Positions 31,791-37,849 of a DNA stretch of 37,849 nucleotides are shown one piece after another (position 1 is the stretch's first letter; each line of letters starts with the position of its first letter). The stretch covers positions 1-37,849 of the forward strand of contig JAGMCI010000012.1 in NCBI GenBank assembly GCA_023129325.1, read 5' to 3'. The notes beneath the pieces are model-generated. The model was not told the DNA's origin. It worked only from the letters and a program-made list of their open reading frames with translations, and made no database searches. The stretch is from Caldifarciminota bacterium. Lineage in GTDB: Bacteria; Hydrothermota; UBA3073; JACQXS01; JAGMCI01. The translations under genes were made by a program, and so were the position numbers.

Positions 31791-32816
31791 TTAAAGGTAT
31801 TTTTTGAATTTTTTGTTTTGTGAGAGTTCGTGAACCAATTTTTTAATGTCTCTAACTTCCTTTTTATCACATACGAAAACAGCGTTTCCACTTTTCACTA
31901 TAATTAGATTTGAAACCCCGAGAGTTGCAATAACTCCTTTGTCTCCAACGATAACACAGTTTCTTGTCGAAAGCCCTTTGTAGAGACCAATTTTTATATT
32001 TCCCTGTTTATCTAATTTATGAATTCTTTCAAGTGCTAACCAGGAGCCAATATCATCCCAGGCAAAGTCCGATTTCACCACAGCAACATTTGGAGCTTTT
32101 TCCATTATTCCATAATCAATTGAGATATTAGGAGCTTTTTTGTAAAGTTCAAGTAATGAAATTTTTTTAGCCTTAAAATCCAGAAGCGCCTTATAAAGTT
32201 CAGGCATATAAGACTTGAAAGCAGTTAATATTTCTTCTTGAGTCCAGACGAACATTCCTGAATTCCATAAGAATCTTTTTTCACGCACAAAGCGTTGAGC
32301 TTGTTTTTGGTTTGGCTTTTCTTTAAAACTTTTTACCTTGTATACATCTTTCTCAATTTTATCCCCCGCTTCTATATATCCATACCCAGTTTCTGCATAT
32401 GCAGGGACAATACCAAATGTTGTAAGCCAACCTTGCTTAGCAATTTTAATTGCCTTTTGCAAGGTGTGTAAAAATTGAGAAGGCTCTCGTATGTAATGGT
32501 CTGCAGGAAGGACAACCATAACATCATCTTTGGATAGATTTATTGCAGCATATCCAATAGCACAAGCTGTATTCCTTCCAAATGGTTCTAAAAGAAGATT
32601 AACATTTGGAAAGAGCTTCTTTAAAGGAGACTTGAGTTCCTTGCCTGCTACTATGATAATTCGCTCTCTTAGTATGAATGAAGATATTCGGTCCACAGTC
32701 TCAACAATCATTGGTTTATCCGAGACAATTGGTAAGAGTTGTTTTGGCTTTCTTTTCCTGGATGCAGGCCAAAATCTCTCGCCACGCCCGCCAGCAATAA
32801 TTATTCCGTAAATCAT
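31791..32816 (-). CDS. manC: Mannose-1-phosphate guanylyltransferase
   Basis: A 341-aa nucleotidyltransferase making GDP-mannose from mannose 1-phosphate and GTP. GGRGERFWPASRKRKPKQLLP (signature loop with the catalytic Lys) and FGRNTACAIGYAA are clear, as are the VLPADHYI metal-site motif, VKSFKEKPN, WNSGMFVW and FAWDDIGSW. The C-terminal phosphomannose isomerase domain of bifunctional ManC is absent; the remainder resembles a left-handed helix. The manB-like gene at 2.3 kb would supply its substrate. Confidence 0.95.
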   Translation of the reverse strand: MIYGIIIAGGRGERFWPASRKRKPKQLLPIVSDKPMIVETVDRISSFILRERIIIVAGKELKSPLKKLFPNVNLLLEPFGRNTACAIGYAAINLSKDDVMVVLPADHYIREPSQFLHTLQKAIKIAKQGWLTTFGIVPAYAETGYGYIEAGDKIEKDVYKVKSFKEKPNQKQAQRFVREKRFLWNSGMFVWTQEEILTAFKSYMPELYKALLDFKAKKISLLELYKKAPNISIDYGIMEKAPNVAVVKSDFAWDDIGSWLALERIHKLDKQGNIKIGLYKGLSTRNCVIVGDKGVIATLGVSNLIIVKSGNAVFVCDKKEVRDIKKLVHELSQNKKFKKYL

Positions 32817-32819
32817 TTT

Positions 32820-32910
32820 ATCCTTAAACTACCTAAATTCGTTAATCGTGTAATCGTTGTTCGTATAATCGTTCCGATTAACGATTTTCGTTTAACGAAT
32901 AACGGTTTTG
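32820..32910. repeat. AATCGTT/AACGATT inverted repeat upstream of manC
   Basis: GTTAATCGTGTAATCGTTGTTCG-type units are followed by their inverse (AACGATTTTCGTTTAACGAATAACG). It is another foldback class with a short repeating unit. It fills the gap between the DUF3108 gene and manC. Confidence 0.65.
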
Positions 32911-32941
32911 GACTTTTAGGCATTTTTCTTCTTTTACATTA

Positions 32942-33745
32942 CTAATCTGCCTGAGGCAGAAATATGCTCCTATGTTTAAGCTTTGCCTGGAGATAACCCC
33001 ACATAAATTTAATCTTAAGGAGAATAGGGATTTTATCTTCATCATAGTAAAGCTCAAGCCCACCTTCACTTCCAAAAGCCTTTGCCCCACAAAGGTCTGG
33101 AATTGCCAAAAGACAAGGTCTCCCGTCCACATTCTCCTCTTTCACCTGTACCTTAATTTCGTGATTTTGCTTATCTGCATGTAAAGGAACTTTGATGCTA
33201 TCACCAGGCTTTAGTCGTTGCGTCCTGAGCCAATATAAAATACTTATTATATCTTTTGCCCCTTCTATAACAGGTATTGAATCTCCATCCTGCCCGCCTT
33301 GACTCGTGGGCGAGGCAGGCCCGCCTTGACTCGCAATAGGCGAGGCAGGATATTTAGCATAACCGTTTTCAATAATTATAAGTTGATATTCCTTGTAACT
33401 TCCTTCCTCAACATTCTTTTCAAATCTCACTGTGACAAAATTACTGTCTGTTAAAGATTCATACCAATCTTTAATCTTAAATATGCACGAAAAAAGACCT
33501 TTGGTCTCTTGTTCGCATCTTATATAATTTAATCCATTAACTAATTGGTTAAGTTCAAGTCTTATTTCGCCCATATTAAAAAAACCATACCTTACTGAGT
33601 ACACAAGCTTCTCTTGACGGATGAAGCTTTGGCGACCAAGGGCAAGTCTTTTGTTTTTATCACCAACAGGAAGTTTTGTCCGCCAGTCCGCCTCAGGCGG
33701 AGAAGTGGTAAGCAGGGAAGTTAATATAAATATTGCTATAGACAT
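32942..33745 (-). CDS. DUF3108-domain exported protein
   Basis: A 267-aa protein with an N-terminal hydrophobic segment (SIAIFILTSLLTT). The DUF3108 pattern follows: EKLVYSVRYGFFNMGEIRLEL, CIFKIKDWYESLTD, DIISILYWLRTQRLKPGDSIKVPLHADKQNHEIKVQVK and AFGSEGGLELYYDEDKIPILLKIKFMWGYLQAKL. Function unknown; such proteins are periplasmic. Three pieces are repeat-derived: PPEAD after the signal, a 20-residue tandem (ASPIASQGGPASPTSQGGQ), and the C-terminal LPQAD. The -10 element ends 7 nt before the ATG. Confidence 0.85.
   Translation of the reverse strand: MSIAIFILTSLLTTSPPEADWRTKLPVGDKNKRLALGRQSFIRQEKLVYSVRYGFFNMGEIRLELNQLVNGLNYIRCEQETKGLFSCIFKIKDWYESLTDSNFVTVRFEKNVEEGSYKEYQLIIIENGYAKYPASPIASQGGPASPTSQGGQDGDSIPVIEGAKDIISILYWLRTQRLKPGDSIKVPLHADKQNHEIKVQVKEENVDGRPCLLAIPDLCGAKAFGSEGGLELYYDEDKIPILLKIKFMWGYLQAKLKHRSIFLPQAD
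33289..33349 (-). repeat. Tandem CCTGCC/GGCAGG palindromes inside the DUF3108 gene
   Basis: Two consecutive units both contain CCCGCCTTGACTCG and end GGCGAGGCAGG; one has three extra bases. Outer CCTGCC (33289-33294) pairs with GGCAGG (33314-33319 and 33344-33349). Both are read through in frame. Confidence 0.9.
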
Positions 33746-33752
33746 TTTATTG

Positions 33753-33774
33753 ATTATATATTAATTTTTTAATT
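33753..33774 (-). promoter_or_regulatory. DUF3108 gene -10 region, predicted leaderless
   Basis: On the minus strand TATAAT (33758-33753) ends 7 nt before the ATG. The -35 region, 16 nt upstream, is only TTGCAT-like, so this is the weakest of the set. Confidence 0.6.
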
Positions 33775-33808
33775 ATGCAAGCATTTTTTACAAGGAGCTA
33801 TAAAAATA

Positions 33809-33836
33809 TTGACAAATTTGAAATTTGAATTATAAT
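33809..33836 (+). promoter_or_regulatory. Receiver-GGDEF-EAL gene promoter, predicted leaderless
   Basis: TTGACA (33809-33814), a 16-nt spacer and TATAAT (33831-33836). The ATG follows after 6 nt with no Shine-Dalgarno sequence. Confidence 0.9.
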
Positions 33837-33842
33837 AAAATA

Positions 33843-35636
33843 ATGCCGTCTGGAGAACGCATACTTATAGTTAATGATGACCCAAGCATTGTAGAGACCA
33901 TAAGTAGTGTCCTTAAAGGGGATGGGTTCACTGTTTCACAAGCATTTAGTGGTAAAGAGGGACTTGCAAAAGTATACCTTGAACCACCAGAATTAATTAT
34001 CCTTGATGCTATGGTTCACCACGACCTTCACCACGGAGTGGTAAATGGAGGACAAATTGATGGTTACGAAGTATGCCGAAGATTAAAAAATGACCCAGTG
34101 CTCGGGTATATTCCTATTATATTACTTACTGCCCGCCTGTCTGCCGACCTGCCTGACGGCAAGGCAGGGTGGATAAAGGACAAAACCGCCGGAATGAAGG
34201 CTGGCGCTGATGATTATATGATAGAACCATTCGACCTTGAGGAACTTTTACTCAGAGTGAAGATGATTCTTTATCGTAGTTATTATGCATTAGATGCTAA
34301 CCCCTTAACAAGACTGCCAGGTAATTATTCTATTGTTAGAAAAATGGAGAGATGCTTACGAGTTGGTGCTCTATTTGCAGTATGTTACATTGACTTAAAT
34401 GGTTTTAAGCTTTACAACGATAAATATGGATTCTTAAAGGGAGACGAGTTGCTTAAAGTTACAGCAGATGTAATTATAGAGGCAACAAAGAAAAAGGGAA
34501 ATCCAGGTGATTTCATTGGGCATATTGGAGGTGATGATTTTATTGTAATTACAACTCCAGAAAAAATTAATCCTGTCTGTGCTAATATAACAGAGAGATT
34601 TGATACTCTAATTCTTAATTTTTACTCTGAAAAAGAGCGTAAAGAGCGATGTTTTACATTTCAGGATAGATATGGCAACTTAAGAACAGCTCCTCTTCTA
34701 ACAATCTCAATTGTTGCTGTCCATAACAAGGATAGGAAGCTCACACATATTGGACAGATAAATGCTATTGCCTCTGAACTGAAAGAATTAGTTAAGTCAT
34801 TGCCAGGAAGTAATTATATCAAATCTACTACTAAAGGAAAGTCTATAACCAAACCCTTCAGGGTTCATAAAGTCCGTAGCCGAACCCCTGCCCGACAGAT
34901 GGCAGGCGGGCTTCAGGGTTCGTTAAAGAAGGTTATCTACCTCAAGCAGATTAATACTCTTTTTCAGCCAATTCTTTATCTTCCACGATTTGAAATCTTT
35001 GGCTACGAAGCTCTTTCCCGAGGACCTGCAGGAACCTCACTTGAGTCACCAAGGACTCTTTTTGAACTCGCAAGAAAAGAAAATTTGCTTTTGGAATTAG
35101 AACATCTTTGTATAGAAAAGGCATTGCTTAAGTGGCATACAACTGAGAGACAAAATTTAGGAAGTGAGAAACTTTTTTTAAACATCAATCCAGAAACTAT
35201 AGAGCCCCTTATATTGAAAGATAAGTCATTTATTTGTAGCCGAACCCTTCAGGGTTCGAATATTGTATTTGAAATTGCTGAAAGACATTTAAAAGGAATA
35301 TCTAACTGGTTTCCTTATGTAGTAGAACAGCTTAAGAAACGAAGATTTAAGATTGCAATTGATAATGTAGGAAGCACTCAGATGGATAAGCGTTTAATTG
35401 CCAAGTTAATGCCAAATTTTGTCAAGCTGGATATTTCTTTAATAAAGAATATAGACAAAGACACCTCAAAGCATGATAAGTTTTTCACTTTATTAAAAAT
35501 TTCCCAAAACCTTGGAACTAAGGTAATTGCTGAAGGTGTAGAAACAAAAGAAGAGCGTGTATTTTTATTAAAAGCTGGTGTTCACCTAATTCAAGGGCAT
35601 CTATTAGCTTATCCGAGAGAATATTTTTTGACCTGA
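33843..35636 (+). CDS. Receiver-GGDEF-EAL protein, degenerate and repeat-riddled
   Basis: A 597-aa c-di-GMP-type protein. The receiver domain (about 5-145) keeps acidic NDD and Asp55, but the conserved Lys is Glu128 (YMIEPF). The GGDEF domain (about 150-320) has GGDDF at 229-233 and no RxxD inhibitory site. The EAL domain (about 365-595) has EAL (389-391), Asn448, Glu477, Lys528, Glu564 and Gln584, but the metal-binding DD pair is Asp507-Asn508. Activity of all three domains is therefore doubtful, and it may be a sensor or scaffold. Four segments come from repeats: about 59-71, 98-112, 345-360 and 465-472. A TTG start 18 nt upstream lies in the -10 box and is rejected. Confidence 0.9.
   Translation: MPSGERILIVNDDPSIVETISSVLKGDGFTVSQAFSGKEGLAKVYLEPPELIILDAMVHHDLHHGVVNGGQIDGYEVCRRLKNDPVLGYIPIILLTARLSADLPDGKAGWIKDKTAGMKAGADDYMIEPFDLEELLLRVKMILYRSYYALDANPLTRLPGNYSIVRKMERCLRVGALFAVCYIDLNGFKLYNDKYGFLKGDELLKVTADVIIEATKKKGNPGDFIGHIGGDDFIVITTPEKINPVCANITERFDTLILNFYSEKERKERCFTFQDRYGNLRTAPLLTISIVAVHNKDRKLTHIGQINAIASELKELVKSLPGSNYIKSTTKGKSITKPFRVHKVRSRTPARQMAGGLQGSLKKVIYLKQINTLFQPILYLPRFEIFGYEALSRGPAGTSLESPRTLFELARKENLLLELEHLCIEKALLKWHTTERQNLGSEKLFLNINPETIEPLILKDKSFICSRTLQGSNIVFEIAERHLKGISNWFPYVVEQLKKRRFKIAIDNVGSTQMDKRLIAKLMPNFVKLDISLIKNIDKDTSKHDKFFTLLKISQNLGTKVIAEGVETKEERVFLLKAGVHLIQGHLLAYPREYFLT
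34129..34168 (+). repeat. CCTGCC/GGCAGG palindrome in the receiver domain
   Basis: CCTGCC (34148-34153) pairs with GGCAGG (34163-34168), preceded by a related GCCCGCCTGTCTGCC piece. It codes LSADLPDGKAG, inserted after the LLTAR strand of the receiver domain. Confidence 0.85.
34876..34922 (+). repeat. Palindrome nested inside a GTAG element
   Basis: GTAGCCGAACCC (34876-34887) and TTCAGGGTTCG (34912-34922) together equal the intact element at 35236. Exactly 24 nt (34888-34911) separate them. These belong to the CCTGCC/GGCAGG family, so one repeat has landed in another without shifting the frame. Confidence 0.92.
35236..35258 (+). repeat. Intact GTAG element in the EAL domain
   Basis: A 23-nt element: GTAG, then arms CGAACCC/GGGTTCG with a short TTCA loop. 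It codes CSRTLQGS just before the NIVFEIAER strand. A related copy, inverted and imperfect, ends the dCMP deaminase gene at 6426-6446. Confidence 0.92.
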
Positions 35637-35637
35637 C

Positions 35638-35964
35638 CTACCCGTCTTGACTCCCTGCCCGACGGACGGCAGGCGGGGGCGAGGCAGGTTCTGATTTTGA
35701 CTGGGCCTCATATTTCTTCACTTGCTCTTCCAAGTATTCCATTCTGTGTTTTATGTCCTCTTTTTCTCCTTTTGTTGCCATCCATACAATCCGAAGAAGC
35801 ATGGTAAATGATAAACCTATAAGAGCAATGTTACAAATAGCACCCCAATATAACCAGTATAAATTGGTGTAAACCTCAACTGGTGCTACCTTAGCCCAAA
35901 ATATTATATCTTTAGTCAGTGAAGCAAACACTACTACAAGCATCCAAATACATAAACTAAACAT
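35638..35964 (-). CDS. Small two-helix membrane protein with coiled coil
   Basis: A 108-aa protein with AGGAGG ribosome binding site. Two membrane helices (about 4-28 and 38-65) are followed by a charged coiled coil (KGEKEDIKHRMEYLEEQVKKYEAQ). The last 17 residues (EPASPPPAVRRAGSQDG) are translated from a CCTGCC/GGCAGG palindrome array, so the ancestral protein probably ended near residue 90. It converges on the EAL gene with a 1-nt gap. No family recognised. Confidence 0.7.
   Translation of the reverse strand: MFSLCIWMLVVVFASLTKDIIFWAKVAPVEVYTNLYWLYWGAICNIALIGLSFTMLLRIVWMATKGEKEDIKHRMEYLEEQVKKYEAQSKSEPASPPPAVRRAGSQDG
35651..35690 (-). repeat. CCTGCC/GGCAGG palindromes at a gene end
   Basis: CCTGCC (35654-35659) pairs with GGCAGG (35668-35673), with a further GGCAGG at 35683-35688. 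It encodes the C-terminal tail of the small membrane protein. Confidence 0.85.
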
Positions 35965-35979
35965 CTTTCCTCCTGCTAT

Positions 35980-36062
35980 TCCTGCCTTGCTCGCCTCGCT
36001 CTCGCTCCGCCCGCCTTGGCTCGGCGAGACAGGGCGAAGCGGGCCGGCAGACAGGCGTTGGC
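35980..36062. repeat. GC-rich palindrome cluster
   Basis: A strongly GC-rich patch with CTCGCC/GGCGAG, CGCTTCGCCC/GGGCGAAGCG-like and CTGCC/GGCAG pieces. It occupies most of the space between the small membrane protein gene and the first Lrp-type gene. Same family as the CCTGCC/GGCAGG elements. Confidence 0.7.
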
Positions 36063-36071
36063 TGACGGAAA

Positions 36072-36302
36072 CTAATCAACCCCAAGGCAGGTAATTGTTC
36101 TCCCAAGTTCCTTAACTCCTTTGAGCTCTGTAACTATTTGGTTAGTAAGGGACTCTAAGTCAGGGGCTTCCATAAATGCAATTATGTCATTGAGCCCGAG
36201 CACAGCATAAGCCAGTTTCACGCCCTTAACTTCACGAACTTTGTTCACGACATCTGTTGGAAAACCTGACTTTACTTTTATCAGAATAAAAGCACGTTCC
36301 AT
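36072..36302 (-). CDS. Stand-alone Lrp/AsnC ligand-binding (RAM) protein
   Basis: A 76-aa protein equal to the RAM ligand-binding domain of Lrp/AsnC regulators, without the DNA-binding part: RAFILIKVKSGFPTDVVNKVREVKGVKLAYAVLGLNDIIAFMEAPDLESL. Such stand-alone domains form amino-acid-binding oligomers. A GGAGGTGTT ribosome binding site supports the start. It is the second of two paralogous genes, 40 nt after the first. Confidence 0.9.
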   Translation of the reverse strand: MERAFILIKVKSGFPTDVVNKVREVKGVKLAYAVLGLNDIIAFMEAPDLESLTNQIVTELKGVKELGRTITCLGVD

Positions 36303-36342
36303 CTAACACCTCCTATTAAATTTACATCCCGATTTATCGGGA

Positions 36343-36576
36343 TTAGTCCTCAACTACAACGCATGTGAGTGTTGTAGAAACATCCTTGACTCCTGTTATT
36401 TTGCTGAGCACGAACGCACCCAGACTTTTTAAGTCATCCGCCTCAACAAGTGCAATAATGTCATGAAGTCCAGTTATGAGACGAGCGCTCTTTACTCCCT
36501 CAATCTTCCTGATTTCCTTTACAACAGCTGTTGCGATACCAGACTTCAAATTAATTAAAATATAAGCCTCTAACAT
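36343..36576 (-). CDS. Stand-alone Lrp/AsnC ligand-binding (RAM) protein, paralogue
   Basis: A 77-aa RAM domain (EAYILINLKSGIATAVVKEIRKIEGVKSARLITGLHDIIALVEADDLKSLG), clearly homologous to the next gene downstream (shared ILI, KSG, VV, GVK, DIIA, TCV positions). No helix-turn-helix. AAAGGAGG precedes the ATG, and a canonical promoter lies upstream, divergent from lon. The two may form hetero-oligomers or modulate an Lrp-type regulator encoded elsewhere. Confidence 0.9.
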   Translation of the reverse strand: MLEAYILINLKSGIATAVVKEIRKIEGVKSARLITGLHDIIALVEADDLKSLGAFVLSKITGVKDVSTTLTCVVVED

Positions 36577-36607
36577 GTTACCTCCTTTTGATACTTATAT
36601 ACTTTCA

Positions 36608-36635
36608 AATATACTCTTAAAATAGATTTTGTCAA
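36608..36635 (-). promoter_or_regulatory. Promoter of the RAM-domain gene pair
   Basis: On the minus strand TTGACA (36635-36630), a 16-nt spacer and TATATT (36613-36608), then a leader of about 25 nt with a good ribosome binding site. It diverges from the lon promoter; the two -35 hexamers are 9 nt apart. Confidence 0.8.
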
Positions 36636-36644
36636 GGAAAAAAG

Positions 36645-36677
36645 TTGACAATTTGAATATTTGAAGTAAAATATAAT
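36645..36677 (+). promoter_or_regulatory. lon promoter
   Basis: TTGACA (36645-36650), then either TAAAAT (36667-36672, 16-nt spacer) or TATAAT (36672-36677, 21-nt spacer). The message begins within a few bases of the lon ATG in either case. I see no CIRCE or HrcA-type inverted repeat. Confidence 0.65.
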
Positions 36678-36682
36678 AGATA

Positions 36683-37849
36683 ATGAATGGCAAGATACCA
36701 AAAATTCTTCCTGTGCTGACATTAGAGGACCAGGTCATTTTTCCTTATATGGTTGCGGCACTTGTTGTAAAAGATACAAGGTCAATAAAATTAGTAGAAG
36801 AGACTTACTCGTCAGGTGAGGGAGGGAATAAGATGATTGGTACATTTGCTCTTAAATCTCCCCACTTAGATGAGCGTGATGAGCATAATTTTTACTGGGT
36901 TGGCACAGCATCGAAGGTATTACGGATGCTCAAATTTCCTGATGGAACTGTGAGAATAATTGTTCAAGGAGCAAGAAGGATAAGGATTAAGAAAATTATT
37001 GAGCGTGAACCATATATGAGGGCATTGATTGAGCCAATAAAAAAGATAAGGAAAAAAAAGAGTTTAGAACTTGAAGCCATAATGCGTCAGGTAAGCAGTA
37101 CATTCCAGAAGATTGTCCAACTTGCTCCTTATTTACAGAAAGACCTTCAGGTGTATACGATGAATATCTCCTCTGGTTCAAGGTTAGCGGACCTTATCGG
37201 TTCCAATCTTAATCTAAATTTAAAAGAGAAGCAAGAACTTCTCGAGCTCTGTGACCCAAAAGAAAAATTAACTTATCTTATTCCTCTTTTATCTAAGGAG
37301 GAGAACATTCTTGAACTTAGTGAGAAGATAAGGACTGATGTCAAGACGGAGCTTGGCAAGACACAGCGTGAATATTTCTTGAGGGAGCAACTCAAGGCAA
37401 TCAAGAAAGAGCTTGGTGAGAAAGATGAGCGGACGATGGAGATTAGTGAATTTAAGAAAAAGATAGAAGCTGGCAAATTGCCAAAAGAGGCAAAGGAAGT
37501 AGCATACAAAGAGATTGACAGGCTTGAGCATATTCCGCCAGCGGCGGCTGAATATACAGTTTGCAGGACCTATCTTGACTGGCTCACTTCTTTGCCGTGG
37601 GAAAAGGAAACGACAGATAATCTTGATATAATTAGGGCACAAAAAATATTGGATGAGGACCATTATGACCTTGAAGATGTGAAAGAGAGAATACTTGAAT
37701 ATCTGGCTGTCCGTAAATTAAAGCCTGATAGTAAGGGACCTATTCTGTGTTTTGTTGGACCTCCTGGGGTTGGCAAGACTTCTCTTGGTATGTCAATTGC
37801 ACGGGCACTTGGAAGGAAGTTTGTCAGATTTTCACTTGGTGGTGTTCGA
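36683..37849 (+). CDS. lon: ATP-dependent protease Lon (N-terminal part; cut by window end)
   Basis: An open frame of 389 codons running off the window. It begins MNGKIPKILPVLTLEDQVIFPYMVAALVV, the Lon N-terminal substrate-binding domain. The helical region follows (LGKTQREYFLREQLKAIKKELGEKDE, with the classic 'REYFLREQLKAI'), then the start of the AAA+ domain: PWEKETTDNLDI and the Walker A GPPGVGKTSLG near codon 350. The protease domain lies outside. The start has no Shine-Dalgarno sequence and sits 5-10 nt after the -10. Lon degrades misfolded and regulatory proteins in the cytoplasm. Confidence 0.97.
   Translation, partial: MNGKIPKILPVLTLEDQVIFPYMVAALVVKDTRSIKLVEETYSSGEGGNKMIGTFALKSPHLDERDEHNFYWVGTASKVLRMLKFPDGTVRIIVQGARRIRIKKIIEREPYMRALIEPIKKIRKKKSLELEAIMRQVSSTFQKIVQLAPYLQKDLQVYTMNISSGSRLADLIGSNLNLNLKEKQELLELCDPKEKLTYLIPLLSKEENILELSEKIRTDVKTELGKTQREYFLREQLKAIKKELGEKDERTMEISEFKKKIEAGKLPKEAKEVAYKEIDRLEHIPPAAAEYTVCRTYLDWLTSLPWEKETTDNLDIIRAQKILDEDHYDLEDVKERILEYLAVRKLKPDSKGPILCFVGPPGVGKTSLGMSIARALGRKFVRFSLGGVR

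Noticed and set aside
33825-33842. TTG start for the receiver-GGDEF-EAL gene
   Set aside because: It overlaps the -35/-10 region; the ATG at 33843 begins the receiver domain normally.

Overview
The window looks like chromosomal DNA of an uncultured, AT-rich, Gram-negative bacterium. The envelope genes (lpxD, lpxC, fabZ, bamA, a Skp-like chaperone, mltG, PBP1A, several lipoproteins) imply a lipid A outer membrane. A V-type ATPase cluster replaces the usual F-type enzyme here. A TPR lipoprotein with a YYNTFYNAKRYY motif and the repeat-ridden low-GC sequence are reminiscent of FCB-affiliated candidate phyla such as WOR-3/Stahlbacteria. That placement is inference only; there is no rRNA in the window.

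Layout. 1-2.0 kb: an ECF sigma factor/anti-sigma pair, divergent from two small membrane-protein genes, with a matching ECF-type promoter on each strand. 2.3-5.4 kb: phosphomannomutase, an HKD-nuclease lipoprotein, tRNA-Arg(CCG) and parB. 5.8-9.9 kb: pseudopilin-like protein, dCMP deaminase and glyA, divergent from urocanate hydratase. 10.2-13.5 kb: envelope operon Skp-like/lpxD/lpxC/fabZ. 13.8-24.5 kb: a tightly packed minus-strand run of TPR lipoprotein, pyrK, pyrD, PBP1A, then mltG, bamA, lipoprotein and outer membrane protein. 24.5-28.0 kb: V-ATPase subunits G/H, I, K and E only. 28.1-30.9 kb: gmhB-like phosphatase, Gx transporter, LUD protein, lipoprotein. 31-33.7 kb: RidA, WXXGXW lipoprotein, manC, DUF3108 protein. 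33.8-37.8 kb: a receiver-GGDEF-EAL protein, a small membrane protein, two stand-alone Lrp/AsnC ligand-binding proteins and the start of lon.

The most striking content is the repeats. Three kinds have spread through intergenic DNA and into genes without breaking reading frames: (i) short palindromes, many starting with GTAG as in REP elements mobilised by RAYT transposases; (ii) tandem heptamers of the type AGTRGGA; (iii) long foldback mosaics of CCACAGATT/CGCAGATAAA-type units. They add peptide segments to LpxD, MltG, PyrK, NtpE, PBP1A, the DUF3108 protein and the c-di-GMP protein (where one palindrome sits inside another), and they form the signal-peptide cores of three adjacent export genes. 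This resembles Rickettsia palindromic elements but with several families at once.

The second theme is transcription. At least seven genes have a -10 element ending 6-8 nt before the start codon and no Shine-Dalgarno sequence, which predicts leaderless mRNAs next to genes that have good ribosome binding sites. No CRISPR array, phage, insertion-sequence transposase or rRNA was seen.
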